Below, in pieces: positions 1 through 9,045 of a stretch of DNA of 64,000 nt. Position numbers and translations under genes: made by a program. Numbering within the stretch: position 1 is the first letter of the stretch; every line of letters starts with the position of its first letter. The notes under the pieces are model-generated. The model was not told where the DNA came from. It saw only the letters and a list, made by a program, of their open reading frames with translations, and did no database searches. Source of the stretch: an uncultured Lachnospiraceae bacterium (GTDB lineage: Bacteria; Bacillota; Clostridia; Lachnospirales; Lachnospiraceae); the NCBI GenBank assembly GCA_947626435.1, contig CANQSB010000003.1, positions 91,487 to 155,486 on the forward strand. Reading direction: 5' to 3'.

Positions 1-470
1 CTCAGAATGTGGAGGAGGTAATTTCTGGGGAATTTCTCGACACGCTGGCGGCTCGTGGCTGCAAGCTTGTAGTCTATGTGGAGTTTGTGCCAGTGACAGA
101 GGAAAGCAGGGAATTAGCGCCAGGAGATGAGGAGCGCGCAATTTTAAAAGAAGGCATTGCGCGTCTGCGTGAGGAATATCAGGAGATGGTGTTTGTTTCA
201 TTTCCTGGTGATGAGAAAAGCTCGGGCGGCTGCATAGCCGCAGGCAGAGGATTTTTCCATATCAATTCCCACGGCGGGGCAGAGCCCTGTCCGTTTTCGC
301 CCTATTCAGACGTAAATGTGCGCGACGCTTCTTTGAGGGAAGCATTGAAATCGCCGCTGTTTGCTGCTTTGCGCGAGGGTGATATTCTGGCGGACGATCA
401 CGCTGGCGGCTGCGTGCTGTATGAAAAACGGGGCGCGGTTGAGGCAATACTTGCTGGAGAAAGCAGATAA
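1..470 (+). CDS. Radical SAM protein, C-terminal part (cut by window edge)
   Basis: The reading frame is open from the first bases of the window to a TAA at 468-470, so only about 155 C-terminal residues are visible. They contain a cysteine-rich tail (GGCIAAGRG, then AEPCPFSP, then GGCVLYEKR) of the kind that binds an auxiliary iron-sulfur cluster in SPASM-like radical SAM proteins. The radical SAM core with its CxxxCxxC motif would lie upstream of the window and cannot be seen. The substrate is unknown. A hairpin terminator follows at 517-619. The family call rests only on this tail. Confidence 0.6.
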   Translation, partial: QNVEEVISGEFLDTLAARGCKLVVYVEFVPVTEESRELAPGDEERAILKEGIARLREEYQEMVFVSFPGDEKSSGGCIAAGRGFFHINSHGGAEPCPFSPYSDVNVRDASLREALKSPLFAALREGDILADDHAGGCVLYEKRGAVEAILAGESR

Positions 471-516
471 AATTAAAGCAGAATACGGTATAGAGGGAAA
501 GTAATTTCATAACAGG

Positions 517-619
517 TGGCTGTCGCAATAAGGATTAAGCAGGCAAAATATAGTATTGTATCTAAATCATATGATGCTGTATCTTGTGTTTGCGTTCCTT
601 AGTGCGACAGCCATTTTTT
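517..619 (+). terminator. Intrinsic terminator with long loop
   Basis: Arms TGGCTGTCGCA..AAGGA (517-533) and TCCTTAGTGCGACAGCCA (596-613) pair, and a T run follows at 614-619. The loop is about 60 nt. The stem sequence resembles that of the terminator behind prfB (28572-28618). The rest of the gap up to 887 shows no gene that I can support. Confidence 0.7.
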
Positions 620-887
620 GCTTCAAAAACTTGAATGAAATATGGAATTGCTGTCCGACATTTCATTGAAAAAAATTTTTTTATATGATAGGATATATTT
701 GTGGTTTTATGATCTGTTGGGGTAATAAGGCCCAAAAGGGCGAGCACCAAATCGGAAATGAATGGAGCTTTCGTTGGGTGCAGGGTAGTGCCGCCTGAAC
801 AGTTTCCGCTGCTTGTAAAAAGCCAAGGGAGATGCTGTCAGGATGAGTGTTATATTGAGCAGGTATAGTAAATTGAAGGGGTCTTAT

Positions 888-1544
888 ATGATTGAAGGAA
901 AAATCTGTGATATATTTTCTGAATATTCGGAGGTTATTTACGGATTTGCAGACATTGCATACAGTCAGTATGTGGACAATTATAAGTCGGTATTAGTATT
1001 TGCAGTCCCTTATAGTGAACAGCTCACACTCAAAACATATTCCGAAGAAAAATTTGAAAAAGGCATTCAGGACGCAAAAAGAGTATTGGAAGAAATTCTG
1101 GCACGGTTGGCGAAAATGCTTGACGAATGTAAAGCAAAGTATTATATTCCGCTAGTGGCGCAAAGTAGCGAGGAAGATTTAGAAGCTCCCTTTTCCTTTA
1201 AATTTGCCGCAGTAAATGCGGGGTTGGGCTGGATTGGAAAAAATGATGTTGTTATTACAAAAAAGTATGGACCTAGGGTAAGACTGTCAGCGGTACTGAT
1301 AGATGAACAGTTTTCTTATGGTGATAAAATCTTGGAGAGCAGATGTCCCGAAAGCTGCCAAAGGTGCGTTGACGCATGCCCGCATAAAGCGCTGCACAAT
1401 GTACAGTGGAATATCAGCTTATTAAGGCGAGATATAATAGATTATAAGCTGTGCAATGAAAAAAGAAGTCAGTACATTAAAGAACATGGAAGAAAAAATG
1501 CCTGTGGATTTTGTATGGCAGCATGTCCGTTTGGTGTACAGTAA
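888..1544 (+). CDS. QueG-like double 4Fe-4S cluster protein
   Basis: The protein has about 218 residues. The C-terminal third carries two 4Fe-4S motifs: CPESCQRCVDACP and, after a spacer, CGFCMAACPFG. The middle contains GLGWIGKNDVVI, typical of the epoxyqueuosine reductase (QueG) family. True QueG is roughly 300-380 residues and acts on tRNA epoxyqueuosine with cobalamin; this shorter version lacks the C-terminal repeat region, so the substrate is uncertain. The start at 888 (MIEGKICD) is preferred because GAAGGGG stands 7-13 bases upstream; an in-frame ATG at 843 has no comparable site. It stands alone between a terminator and a small unknown gene. Confidence 0.7.
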   Translation: MIEGKICDIFSEYSEVIYGFADIAYSQYVDNYKSVLVFAVPYSEQLTLKTYSEEKFEKGIQDAKRVLEEILARLAKMLDECKAKYYIPLVAQSSEEDLEAPFSFKFAAVNAGLGWIGKNDVVITKKYGPRVRLSAVLIDEQFSYGDKILESRCPESCQRCVDACPHKALHNVQWNISLLRRDIIDYKLCNEKRSQYIKEHGRKNACGFCMAACPFGVQ

Positions 1545-1600
1545 CGATTTAGAAATTTGAATTATTTGTATTAAAAAGTAGTAGAAAGGACATTGTTTTT

Positions 1601-1873
1601 ATGGCAAACGAAGCGATTTTGACGAGCGACCAGCGATATACTATTTTTAAGTATGGAAAATATGTAATTAGATTTAAAGCACCATATTCACTGGAAAAAT
1701 ACACTCATATAAAAGAATGGAATCATGGCTATTTAGTAGTAATGGCAAAATATAGCCATAATGAACAAGACGAAGAAGAATACATTGACTTAGTTCCAAT
1801 ATTGGAAAGCCTTTATTTTGATGTAGATGATTTTTTGAAGCCGATTGAGAAGGTGAGGATTTTGTATGATTGA
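1601..1873 (+). CDS. Small protein of unknown function
   Basis: A 90-residue acidic protein with an AAAGGA ribosome site at 1584-1589. I do not recognise the family. It has no membrane segment or cysteine motif; charged residues (EQDEEEYIDL) cluster in the middle. An overlapping 21-codon frame starts inside its end (ATG at 1866, stop at 1929-1931, MIDVIEVADRADMIINGYYEK would be its product); it could be the remnant of a partner gene, but that is only a guess. The GH53 galactanase follows about 100 bases later. Confidence 0.6.
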   Translation: MANEAILTSDQRYTIFKYGKYVIRFKAPYSLEKYTHIKEWNHGYLVVMAKYSHNEQDEEEYIDLVPILESLYFDVDDFLKPIEKVRILYD

Positions 1874-1969
1874 TGTGATAGAAGTGGCGGATAGGGCGGA
1901 TATGATAATCAATGGTTATTATGAAAAATAAAAATAAATCGCCGCAATGACGGCAGAAAGAGGTAAAAT

Positions 1970-3088
1970 GTGATAGAATATATTAAAGGAATGGACATAT
2001 CGTCGCTTGACGAGGTTGAAAGGCTTGGAGCAAAATACTACGACAAAGGCGAGCGCAAGGACTTAATAGAGATTTTAAAATCATACGGCACGAATTACAT
2101 CAGACTGAGACTGTGGAACGATCCCAAAACACCCGACGGCAAACCATACGGCGCGGGCAATACCGATTACGAGACGACGCTGCGCATGGCAAAGCGCGTG
2201 AAAGCCTCTGGGCTTGGATTTCTGCTTGATTTCCATTACAGCGATTTCTGGGCAGATCCTGGCAAGCAGCGGAAGCCAAAGGCATGGGCAGATTACGGCG
2301 CAGACGAGCTTGAAAAGGCGGTTTATGAGTTCACAAAGGAAAAAATGAACGGCTTCATAAACGAGGGCGCAGTACCCGACATGGTACAGGTAGGCAACGA
2401 GGTCACAAACGGACTTCTCTGGCCCGAAGGACAAGTGCCCAATTACGCTAACATCGCCCGCTTTATCAGCGCGGGAATCAGAGCAGTTAAGGAAACCTGT
2501 CCTTCGGCAAAAATCATGATACACCTTGACAACGGCGGCAACAATGAACTTTACAAAAAGTGGTTTGACGAATACATCAACGTAAACAAGGGCGAGGACT
2601 TTGACATTATCGGAATGTCTTATTACCCCTTCTGGCACGGCACGCTTGAAGACCTTGAATACAATATGAATGACATAGCCAAGCGCTTTGGCAAGGAGCT
2701 TGTTATCGCGGAAGTATCAATGGGCTTTACCACAGAGGATTACGCGGAGTACGAAAAGCTTTCCCCTGAAAATAGGAAAGGCATGGCGACAAAGCCCGCG
2801 CTCTGTGAGAAAGTTCCTTTTCCTATGACAAAGGAAGGTCAGTGCGATTTTATGAAGGCGTTTTTAAAGGTTATAGAAAATGTTCCTGAAAATAAAGGGC
2901 GCGGATTTTTCTATTGGGAGGCAGGGTGGCTTCCCGTGGCGGGCAGCGGCTGGGCAACAGATGAGGCGCTTGCCTACATCAAGGAAAAAGGCCCCTGCGG
3001 GAACGAGTGGGCAAACCAAGCGCTTTTTGACTACGACGGCAACGCCCTTCCAGCTCTGGAGGTAATAAGGGAGTATAAACCGCGATAG
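1970..3088 (+). CDS. Arabinogalactan endo-beta-1,4-galactanase, GH53
   Basis: Cleaves beta-1,4-galactan side chains of pectin. The 372-residue protein covers the GH53 (clan GH-A) barrel. It opens with KGMDISSLDEVE and YIRLRLWNDP, then shows the acid/base glutamate in VQVGNEVTNG (about residue 144) and the nucleophile in VIAEVSMGF (about residue 248), and ends with the FFYWEAGWLP segment. The start is GTG at 1970, because the ATG at 1968 runs directly into a stop; AGAAAGAGG lies upstream. There is no signal peptide, whereas most characterised GH53 enzymes are secreted, so this copy probably works on imported galacto-oligosaccharides. The galK/galT pair downstream would take up the released galactose. 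Confidence 0.92.
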   Translation: MIEYIKGMDISSLDEVERLGAKYYDKGERKDLIEILKSYGTNYIRLRLWNDPKTPDGKPYGAGNTDYETTLRMAKRVKASGLGFLLDFHYSDFWADPGKQRKPKAWADYGADELEKAVYEFTKEKMNGFINEGAVPDMVQVGNEVTNGLLWPEGQVPNYANIARFISAGIRAVKETCPSAKIMIHLDNGGNNELYKKWFDEYINVNKGEDFDIIGMSYYPFWHGTLEDLEYNMNDIAKRFGKELVIAEVSMGFTTEDYAEYEKLSPENRKGMATKPALCEKVPFPMTKEGQCDFMKAFLKVIENVPENKGRGFFYWEAGWLPVAGSGWATDEALAYIKEKGPCGNEWANQALFDYDGNALPALEVIREYKPR

Positions 3089-3383
3089 TTTTGTCCCTTT
3101 TATCAAACGCACTCTTGCAGTACTGGTAGAGGAAAGATATGATGATTTTATAGCTATGTATGACAGCAGCCGTATATCAAGGGACGGGCTGATTTTGTCG
3201 CTAAGGTATTTGGACAGCCGCCAGCCTGCCCTAAAAATAGACAATCCGCTGGAAATAAAATGTGCCAGCCGCCGTATTTGCATTGCAAAGTACCAAGACG
3301 GCAGCGGCTGCCATATAGACTATGATTTGACTACAGACGGACAACAAAACGATTTGACAGTACAGGTTGAATTTTTAAAGTAA
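3069..3383 (+). pseudogene. 5'-truncated remnant of an unknown small protein
   Basis: A frame is open from 3069, inside the end of the galactanase gene, to TAA at 3381-3383. The reading VPFIKRTLAVLVEERYDDFI continues without a break into MYDSSRISRDGLILSLRYLD at 3156, so the real protein began upstream of the only ATG. No usable start codon or ribosome site exists before 3156. This looks like a gene that lost its 5' end when it was joined to the galactanase gene. I cannot name the family with confidence. Confidence 0.4.
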
Positions 3384-3489
3384 GGTAAGGAATATCGCGC
3401 TGTGCTGGAGGATTTGCATGCCTTGTAGTTGTGAGGAGTAGTTAGACATTGCAAACGGGGTGTGCAGTATAAAAATATTTGGAGGAAAT

Positions 3490-4995
3490 ATGACTATAAA
3501 TGATATTCTTGCTGGCGAATCTAAAAATGTGGAATTTAAAGAAGTTCGTCCCGATAAGAGCATTAAATATATAAAATCGGTGGTAGCTTTTGCTAATGGA
3601 AAGGGCGGCAGTATTGTTTTTGGAGTTGATGATAAAAGAAAAGTTTTGGGTATTTCTGATGATATTGTTTTCAGCGAGATAGACGCAATTACGAATGCGA
3701 TATCAGATAGCTGCGAGCCTGCGATCGTTCCCGATGTTTATCCGCAGACAATAGAAGGAAAGACTGTAATTGTAGCTGAAATCAGTTCAGGAAGACAGAA
3801 ACCGTATTATATTAAAGCCGACGGAATAACAGATGGCGTATATGTCCGTGTGTCAGGAACTTCCAGAAAGGCAGACCGTGCAATGACGCAGGAAATGTAC
3901 TATGAGTCTGAGGGGCGCTCATATGATATGGTCATTCAAAGAGATCTGAAAATTTCTGATGATGATATAGAGAAGCTTTGTGCTGATATGAAAGAGGTTG
4001 CACTTGCAAATTGCAGTAACAGCTCACAGAAGAGAGCTGTAAAGGATTTGACAAAAAACATACTTTTAAATTGGGGTATTCTGGCAGAAGATGATAAAGG
4101 AGTGGTGTATCCGACTAATGCTTATGTATTTTTGACAGGGAAGGATTCTTTGCTTTCAAAAATCCAATGTGGCATGTTCAAGGGAACGACAAGGGGCATA
4201 TTTGTAGACAAGAGGGATTATGATGGACCGCTATGGGAACAGGTTGAAGAAGCGTTTCAGTTTGTGCTGCGAAATATTCATCTTGGGGCAAGGCTTGAAG
4301 GCATATACCGTAATGATATTTATGAGCTGCCGCCAGACAGTATCAGAGAGCTTATTATAAATGCGGTAATGAATTGCAGTTTTCTTCAGCCATCGCACGT
4401 TCAGGTCGCTATTTATGATGACCGTTTGGAAATTACAACACCAGGAGGGCTGCTTCCAGGAGTTACCATTGAGCGGATGAAGGAAGGTTATTCTCAAATC
4501 AGAAATCATGCTTTGGCACACGCGTTTTCTTATATGAATTTAATTGAAGGCTGGGGGACGGGAATCCCTAAGCTGATTCGTGAAATGCGGGAGTATGGCT
4601 TGCGTGAGCCGGAATTTATAGATATGGAAATTGCGCTTAGAATTAATTTGTATAGAAGAAAAAAAGATGAATTTTACAATAATATTATAGAACAGAGCGA
4701 AAAGTCAGAAGTGCGCGAAAGTGATGAGGTGCGCTCAAAGTGCGCTCAAGATACGCTCAAAGCGCGCTCAAGATACGCTCAAAGTGCGCTCAAAGATGAG
4801 TTCAGCGCACAGGAAAAGGCGGTTATAGACTATATTGCAGAAAATGGGAGTATTACATCTGCACAATTATCCGCATTATTGTCCGTTAAAATAAGAAGAT
4901 CTCAGATTATTCTTAGGGGACTCGTGGAAAGCGGGATTATTTTAAAAAAGGGCATATCAAAGAATATATTTTATGTTTTCAATGTGAAATATTGA
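3490..4995 (+). CDS. AlbA/Schlafen-domain ATP-binding regulator (RecG-like annotation)
   Basis: The N-terminal 130 residues match the AlbA_2 (Schlafen) DNA-binding domain: GESKNVEFKE, FANGKGGSIVFGVDD. A middle region (DSIRELIINAVMNCSF, EITTPGGLLPG, WGTGIPKLI) matches the ATPase-like part of putative transcriptional regulators often labelled RecG-related. The C-terminal 60 residues resemble a winged helix (ITSAQLSALLSVKIRRSQ). The start at 3490 follows GGAGGA at 3481-3486; an upstream ATG at 3460 lacks this. The linker before the winged helix is encoded by six 11-bp repeats (4730-4795). Role: probable transcription regulator, target unknown; it is followed by a GNAT gene 26 bases later. Confidence 0.75.
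   Translation: MTINDILAGESKNVEFKEVRPDKSIKYIKSVVAFANGKGGSIVFGVDDKRKVLGISDDIVFSEIDAITNAISDSCEPAIVPDVYPQTIEGKTVIVAEISSGRQKPYYIKADGITDGVYVRVSGTSRKADRAMTQEMYYESEGRSYDMVIQRDLKISDDDIEKLCADMKEVALANCSNSSQKRAVKDLTKNILLNWGILAEDDKGVVYPTNAYVFLTGKDSLLSKIQCGMFKGTTRGIFVDKRDYDGPLWEQVEEAFQFVLRNIHLGARLEGIYRNDIYELPPDSIRELIINAVMNCSFLQPSHVQVAIYDDRLEITTPGGLLPGVTIERMKEGYSQIRNHALAHAFSYMNLIEGWGTGIPKLIREMREYGLREPEFIDMEIALRINLYRRKKDEFYNNIIEQSEKSEVRESDEVRSKCAQDTLKARSRYAQSALKDEFSAQEKAVIDYIAENGSITSAQLSALLSVKIRRSQIILRGLVESGIILKKGISKNIFYVFNVKY
4730..4795 (+). repeat. Six 11-bp tandem repeats inside a regulator gene
   Basis: Units of the form YRCGCTCAAGR/CAAAG follow one another: 4730-4740, 4741-4751, 4752-4762, 4763-4773, 4774-4784 and 4785-4795. 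Eleven is not a multiple of three, so gain or loss of a unit would shift the frame ahead of the C-terminal winged helix. Confidence 0.85.
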
Positions 4996-5021
4996 AAACA
5001 TAAAGCATACGGAGGACAAAA

Positions 5022-5546
5022 ATGAACCTTGAACTTGTAAAACCGACAATTGAATATAAGGAACAGTTGTTTGAAATGCTTACCGAGTGGAAGAAAGACA
5101 TCATAGAAAACAATACAAATAAATCACCGTGGAAAATATGGGCGAATGACTTTCACGATTTTGACCATTATATAAAAAACATTGACACAAAGGGAGACAG
5201 AGAAAACGGCTGGGTTCCCGATACTACTCTATTCTGTCTTGACAAAGAACGAAATATTTTTGTAGGAGCGGTTAATATCCGCCATTATCTGACAGATGCC
5301 CTGTTGAGCACAGGCGGCCACATAGGCGACGGGATAAGACCAAGCGAAAGAGGAAAAGGTTATGCGACGGCAATGGTTGCGCTTGCTTTGGACGAGTGCA
5401 GGAGGCTTGGCATTGACAGGGTATTGATGTGCTGCGACAAGGATAACATTGGTTCGGCAAAATCAATCATAAATAATGGCGGAATATTGGAAAACGAAGT
5501 TGAAGAAGACGGAAATACGGTACAGCGCTATTGGATTAAACTGTAA
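5022..5546 (+). CDS. GNAT family N-acetyltransferase
   Basis: The 174-residue protein has the acetyl-CoA pyrophosphate loop IRPSERGKGYATAM (about residues 105-118), followed by LALDECRRLGIDRVLMCCDKDN and ASKSIINNGG-like ending typical of RimJ/RimL-type N-acetyltransferases. The ribosome site GGAGG stands 8-12 bases before ATG 5022. The acceptor is unknown. It lies between the AlbA regulator and galK, on the same strand, with short gaps, so it may be co-transcribed; a role in galactose use is not indicated. Confidence 0.8.
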   Translation: MNLELVKPTIEYKEQLFEMLTEWKKDIIENNTNKSPWKIWANDFHDFDHYIKNIDTKGDRENGWVPDTTLFCLDKERNIFVGAVNIRHYLTDALLSTGGHIGDGIRPSERGKGYATAMVALALDECRRLGIDRVLMCCDKDNIGSAKSIINNGGILENEVEEDGNTVQRYWIKL

Positions 5547-5594
5547 ATATGATAAGCAAAAACAAAAAATAAATAAAAGGAAAGGAATAAAACT

Positions 5595-6758
5595 ATGAAA
5601 CAACAACTGCTGAAAAAATTTGAGGAAGTATTTGGAGACGCAGACGGAGTAAAGGTTTACTTTGCCCCTGGGCGCGTGAACCTCATCGGAGAGCACACAG
5701 ACTACAACGGAGGACACGTTTTCCCCTGTGCGCTCACGATTGGCACATACGCCGCTGCAAGGGTAAGAAACGACGACAAGCTCCGCCTCTATTCAATGAA
5801 CTTCGCGGAGACAGGCATCGGCGAAAGCACTCTTGCCGACATCGAGAAAAAGACAGACGGCGACTGGAGAAACTATCCCAAGGGCGTAATCTGGGCATTC
5901 GGTCAAAAAGGCTTCAAGGTGGACAAAGGACTTGACATTGTATTTAACGGAAACATTCCAAATGGCTCAGGGCTTTCATCATCAGCATCGCTTGAAGTGC
6001 TGACGGGCTTTATTTTAAAGGAAATTTTCGGCTTTGACGTGTCAAATCAGGATTTGGCGCTTATCGGACAGTTTTCCGAGAACAAGTACAACGGCGTAAA
6101 CTGCGGCATTATGGATCAGTTTGCCGTGGCAATGGGCAGGGAAAATTCCGCAATCTTCCTTGACACTGCGGATTTATCATATGAGTATGCGCCCATTTCA
6201 CTTGACGGCGCGAAAATAGTTATTTTGAACACAAACAAAAAACGCGGGCTTGGCGATTCTAAGTATAACGAGAGAAGAAGCGAGTGCGAGGCAGCGCTTG
6301 CGTCACTCCAGACAAAGCTTGATATCAAGTCGCTTGGCGAGCTTACAGAGGAGGAATTTGAGGCAAACAAGCAGCTTATAGGCGATGATGTAAAGATAAA
6401 GAGGGCAAAGCATGCCGTATATGAGAACCAGCGTACCATTAAGGCGGTAAAGGCGTTAAAGGACAATGACCTTGAACTTTTTGGTAAGCTTATGATTGCG
6501 TCGCATGATTCGCTTCGCGATGATTATGAGGTGACAGGCATAGAGCTTGACACGCTTGTAGCCGAGGCGCTGAAGCAGGACGGCGTTATCGGCGCAAGAA
6601 TGACAGGCGCTGGCTTTGGCGGCTGCGCGGTCAGCATAGTAAAGACTGAGTGCGTTGACAGCTTTATCGAAAATGTAGGTAAGGCGTACAAGGAAAAAAT
6701 TGGTTACGCAGCGGACTTTTATGTAGTGGAGATAGGCGGAGGTCCTAAGGTAATATAA
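5595..6758 (+). CDS. galK: Galactokinase
   Basis: Phosphorylates galactose to galactose-1-phosphate with ATP, the first Leloir step. All three GHMP kinase motifs are present: galactokinase signature GRVNLIGEHTDYNGG near residue 27, the ATP-binding loop NIPNGSGLSSSASLEV near 120, and the C-terminal GARMTGAGFGGCAVS near 335. The length of 387 residues is normal. AAGGAAAGGAATA precedes ATG 5595. galT follows after a 180-bp gap that holds a structured repeat (family C). Galactose should come from the GH53 galactanase and the GH2 beta-galactosidase encoded nearby. Confidence 0.96.
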   Translation: MKQQLLKKFEEVFGDADGVKVYFAPGRVNLIGEHTDYNGGHVFPCALTIGTYAAARVRNDDKLRLYSMNFAETGIGESTLADIEKKTDGDWRNYPKGVIWAFGQKGFKVDKGLDIVFNGNIPNGSGLSSSASLEVLTGFILKEIFGFDVSNQDLALIGQFSENKYNGVNCGIMDQFAVAMGRENSAIFLDTADLSYEYAPISLDGAKIVILNTNKKRGLGDSKYNERRSECEAALASLQTKLDIKSLGELTEEEFEANKQLIGDDVKIKRAKHAVYENQRTIKAVKALKDNDLELFGKLMIASHDSLRDDYEVTGIELDTLVAEALKQDGVIGARMTGAGFGGCAVSIVKTECVDSFIENVGKAYKEKIGYAADFYVVEIGGGPKVI

Positions 6759-6792
6759 AATATATAATTGTGGAATGTGTTCTAAACCGGCC

Positions 6793-6875
6793 GAATTTAG
6801 TCAAAATATATAAAAAAGCGGCTAGGTGCAGCAAGCTGCAAGACGCCGCTTATTTTATATATTTTGACTAAATTC
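6793..6875. repeat. Palindromic repeat family C, copy 1 (inverted relative to copies 2 and 3)
   Basis: The stem arms start GAATTTAGTCAAAATATAT and end ATATATTTTGACTAAATTC, with an inner GCGGC/GCCGC pair. The reverse complement of this copy, including flanks out to about 6778 and 6898, aligns with copy 3 at 42412-42489. It lies between galK and galT, where it could act as an mRNA stem or processing site. Confidence 0.85.
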
Positions 6876-6937
6876 TATGTTGTCGAATAGAGTTTCATAA
6901 ACGCCTAATTAAAAATAAAAAATGGGGGAAAGCAGTA

Positions 6938-8449
6938 ATGATAACAAAAAACATAGCGTCACTTGTAAATTATGCGATAGCGTCAGGACTTATTGAGGAG
7001 GAGGACAAAATATATGCCACAAACAGGCTTTTAGAGCTTTTTGGCATTGAGGAATACGAGGAGTCAGAAATACAGCCGATAAGCAGTCCAGAGGAATTTC
7101 CGCTTGAGGAAACGCTCAAAGAAATGCTTGACTATGCGGCTGAAAAGGGGCTTATGGCAGACAATAGCATAGTTTACAGGGATTTATTTGACACAAAGAT
7201 AATGGGTACGCTTGTGCCGTTCCCGTCAGACGTAATCCGCAGCTTTAGGAAGCTTTATGATGAAAAAGGAACAAAGGCTGCGACAGACTGGTATTATGAG
7301 TTCAGCCAGAACACGGACTATATCAGGCGTTACCGCATAGCTCGCGATATGAAATGGAAAGCGGAAACCGAATACGGCGAGATGGACATCACGATTAACC
7401 TTTCCAAGCCTGAAAAGGATCCGAAGGCAATCGCGGCGGCAAAGACGGCAAAGCAGAGCGGATATCCCAAATGCCAGCTTTGCATGGAAAATGAGGGCTA
7501 CGCGGGCAGGGTAAACCACCCCGCACGGCAGAATCACCGCATCATACCTGTAAAAATTCAGGGCAACAAGTGGGGCTTCCAGTATTCGCCGTATGTTTAC
7601 TACAACGAGCATTGCATTGTGTTCAACAGCAAGCACATTCCTATGAAAATCGAGCATGACACGTTTGTGAAGCTGTTTAACTTTGTTGAGCAGTTCCCGC
7701 ATTATTTTGTAGGTTCAAATGCGGATCTGCCGATAGTCGGGGGCTCTATTTTAAGCCACGACCATTTCCAGGGCGGAAATTACGAGTTTGCTATGGCAAA
7801 AGCGCCTGTTGAGCGCGAGTTTACGGTCAAGGGATTTGAGGATATCAAGTCGGGGATTGTGAAGTGGCCGATGTCTGTTATCAGGCTTTCGCATGCGGAT
7901 TACAACAGGATTATAGAGCTTGCTGATGTGATTTTGACGAAGTGGCGCGGATATACTGATGAGGATGCGTTTATTTTTGCTGAGACGGACGGCGAGCCGC
8001 ACAATACTATTACGCCGATTGCGAGGAAGCGCGGGGATAATTATGAGCTTGACCTTGTGCTTAGAAATAATATTACGACTGAGGAGCATCCTCTTGGGGT
8101 TTATCATCCGCATGCTGAGCTGCATCATATTAAGAAGGAGAATATTGGCTTGATTGAGGTTATGGGGTTGGCTGTGCTGCCGTCTAGGCTGAAGTCGGAG
8201 CTGGAGATGTTGGCGGATGCGATAGTTGCGGGTGAGGATATTAGAAAGAATGAGGTGCTGGAAAAGCATGCTGACTGGGTTGATGAATTTATGCCGAAGT
8301 ATGAAAGGAAGGTTACTAAGGAGAATGTAATGGGGATTATTCAGAATGAGGTTGGGATTGTGTTTGGGAAGGTGCTGGAGCATGCGGGGGTTTATAAGCG
8401 TGATGCAAAGGGGCAGGAGGCGTTTGAGAGGTTTATAAAATCTTTGTGA
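6938..8449 (+). CDS. galT: UDP-glucose--hexose-1-phosphate uridylyltransferase, class II
   Basis: Transfers UMP from UDP-glucose to galactose-1-phosphate. The 503-residue protein is of the longer Gram-positive (class II) type; the region GGSILSHDHFQGG (about residues 267-280) contains the active-site histidines, and CQLCMENEGYAGR is also conserved in this class. ATG 6938 follows GGGGGAAAG. No galE epimerase is found in the window. The 5' leader (TTCATAAACGCCTAA at 6893-6907) resembles leaders of three other genes here. A family A repeat begins 46 bases after the stop codon. Confidence 0.95.
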   Translation: MITKNIASLVNYAIASGLIEEEDKIYATNRLLELFGIEEYEESEIQPISSPEEFPLEETLKEMLDYAAEKGLMADNSIVYRDLFDTKIMGTLVPFPSDVIRSFRKLYDEKGTKAATDWYYEFSQNTDYIRRYRIARDMKWKAETEYGEMDITINLSKPEKDPKAIAAAKTAKQSGYPKCQLCMENEGYAGRVNHPARQNHRIIPVKIQGNKWGFQYSPYVYYNEHCIVFNSKHIPMKIEHDTFVKLFNFVEQFPHYFVGSNADLPIVGGSILSHDHFQGGNYEFAMAKAPVEREFTVKGFEDIKSGIVKWPMSVIRLSHADYNRIIELADVILTKWRGYTDEDAFIFAETDGEPHNTITPIARKRGDNYELDLVLRNNITTEEHPLGVYHPHAELHHIKKENIGLIEVMGLAVLPSRLKSELEMLADAIVAGEDIRKNEVLEKHADWVDEFMPKYERKVTKENVMGIIQNEVGIVFGKVLEHAGVYKRDAKGQEAFERFIKSL

Positions 8450-8494
8450 TGGCTTGATATTGATTTTGTGTGGTAGTAATTAATGGCGTGGGGC

Positions 8495-8730
8495 GGAAGT
8501 CAGTCGGCTATGTAAGCGCGTTGTACTGGTGGCGCGGGCAGCGGATTTCCTAATGTAATGCGCGTTAGGTGTTCTTGGGAGGTCGGCGCCGGCTTGAGTG
8601 CGGCATCCGTGCCGCAGTCAAGCCTGAAATTTGCATCCGTGCAAATTTCCGCCTAGGTTATCGAGCATTACATAAGGAAATCCGCTGCCCGCGCCAAGGT
8701 ACGCCGCGCTTACATAGCCGACTGACTTCC
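8495..8730. repeat. Cruciform repeat family A, copy 1
   Basis: A 236-bp unit bounded by a perfect 26-bp inverted repeat (8495-8520 with 8705-8730). Inside is a second, nearly perfect stem of about 31 bp (8531-8561 with 8664-8694), then two hairpins sharing the apex GCATCCGTGC (about 8591-8624 and 8627-8650). The second copy, at 13222-13457, has the same length, the same orientation and only three differences. Similarity continues for about 30 bases beyond the right end. A short open frame inside it is not a gene. Confidence 0.92.
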
Positions 8731-8889
8731 TTTATAATTGTCATAGTTCCGCTTGTGATGTTATAAGAGATATGTAGGGAAATGTGTTGGATGCTTGATT
8801 GGGTATGTTGTGTTTGGGTGACGGATGAAATTTTTTATAATTAGTTGTATTGAGAAGATGATCATGAAGATGGTTTATGAGTGAAAAAT

Positions 8890-8939
8890 GGATGCTAATG
8901 ACAATTGGGGTATTGCTTTTTGTTAGCATCCGTTTTTTT
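8890..8939 (+). terminator. Hairpin terminator upstream of the methylase gene
   Basis: GGATGCTAA (8890-8898) pairs with TTAGCATCC (8923-8931), followed by GTTTTTTT. It insulates the restriction-modification genes from readthrough. The stretch from 8731 to 8889 holds no recognisable gene. Confidence 0.7.
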
Positions 8940-8959
8940 GATATTTTTTTGTTTTAATA

Positions 8960-8987
8960 TTGAAAAATGTTATTATAATGATATAAT
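8960..8987 (+). promoter_or_regulatory. Sigma-A-type promoter of the methylase gene
   Basis: TTGAAA at 8960-8965, a 16-bp spacer and TATAAT at 8982-8987 precede the methyltransferase start (9046) by about 60 bases. Confidence 0.65.
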
Positions 8988-9045
8988 TATATGAAAAAGT
9001 GTCCAATTATTGGCAAAATATGTTGCATAAAACGGAGATGGTAAA

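Noticed and set aside
740..887. A structured leader or riboswitch before the QueG-like gene
   Set aside because: GCACC..GGGTGC can pair, but I could not match the segment to any riboswitch class that I know.
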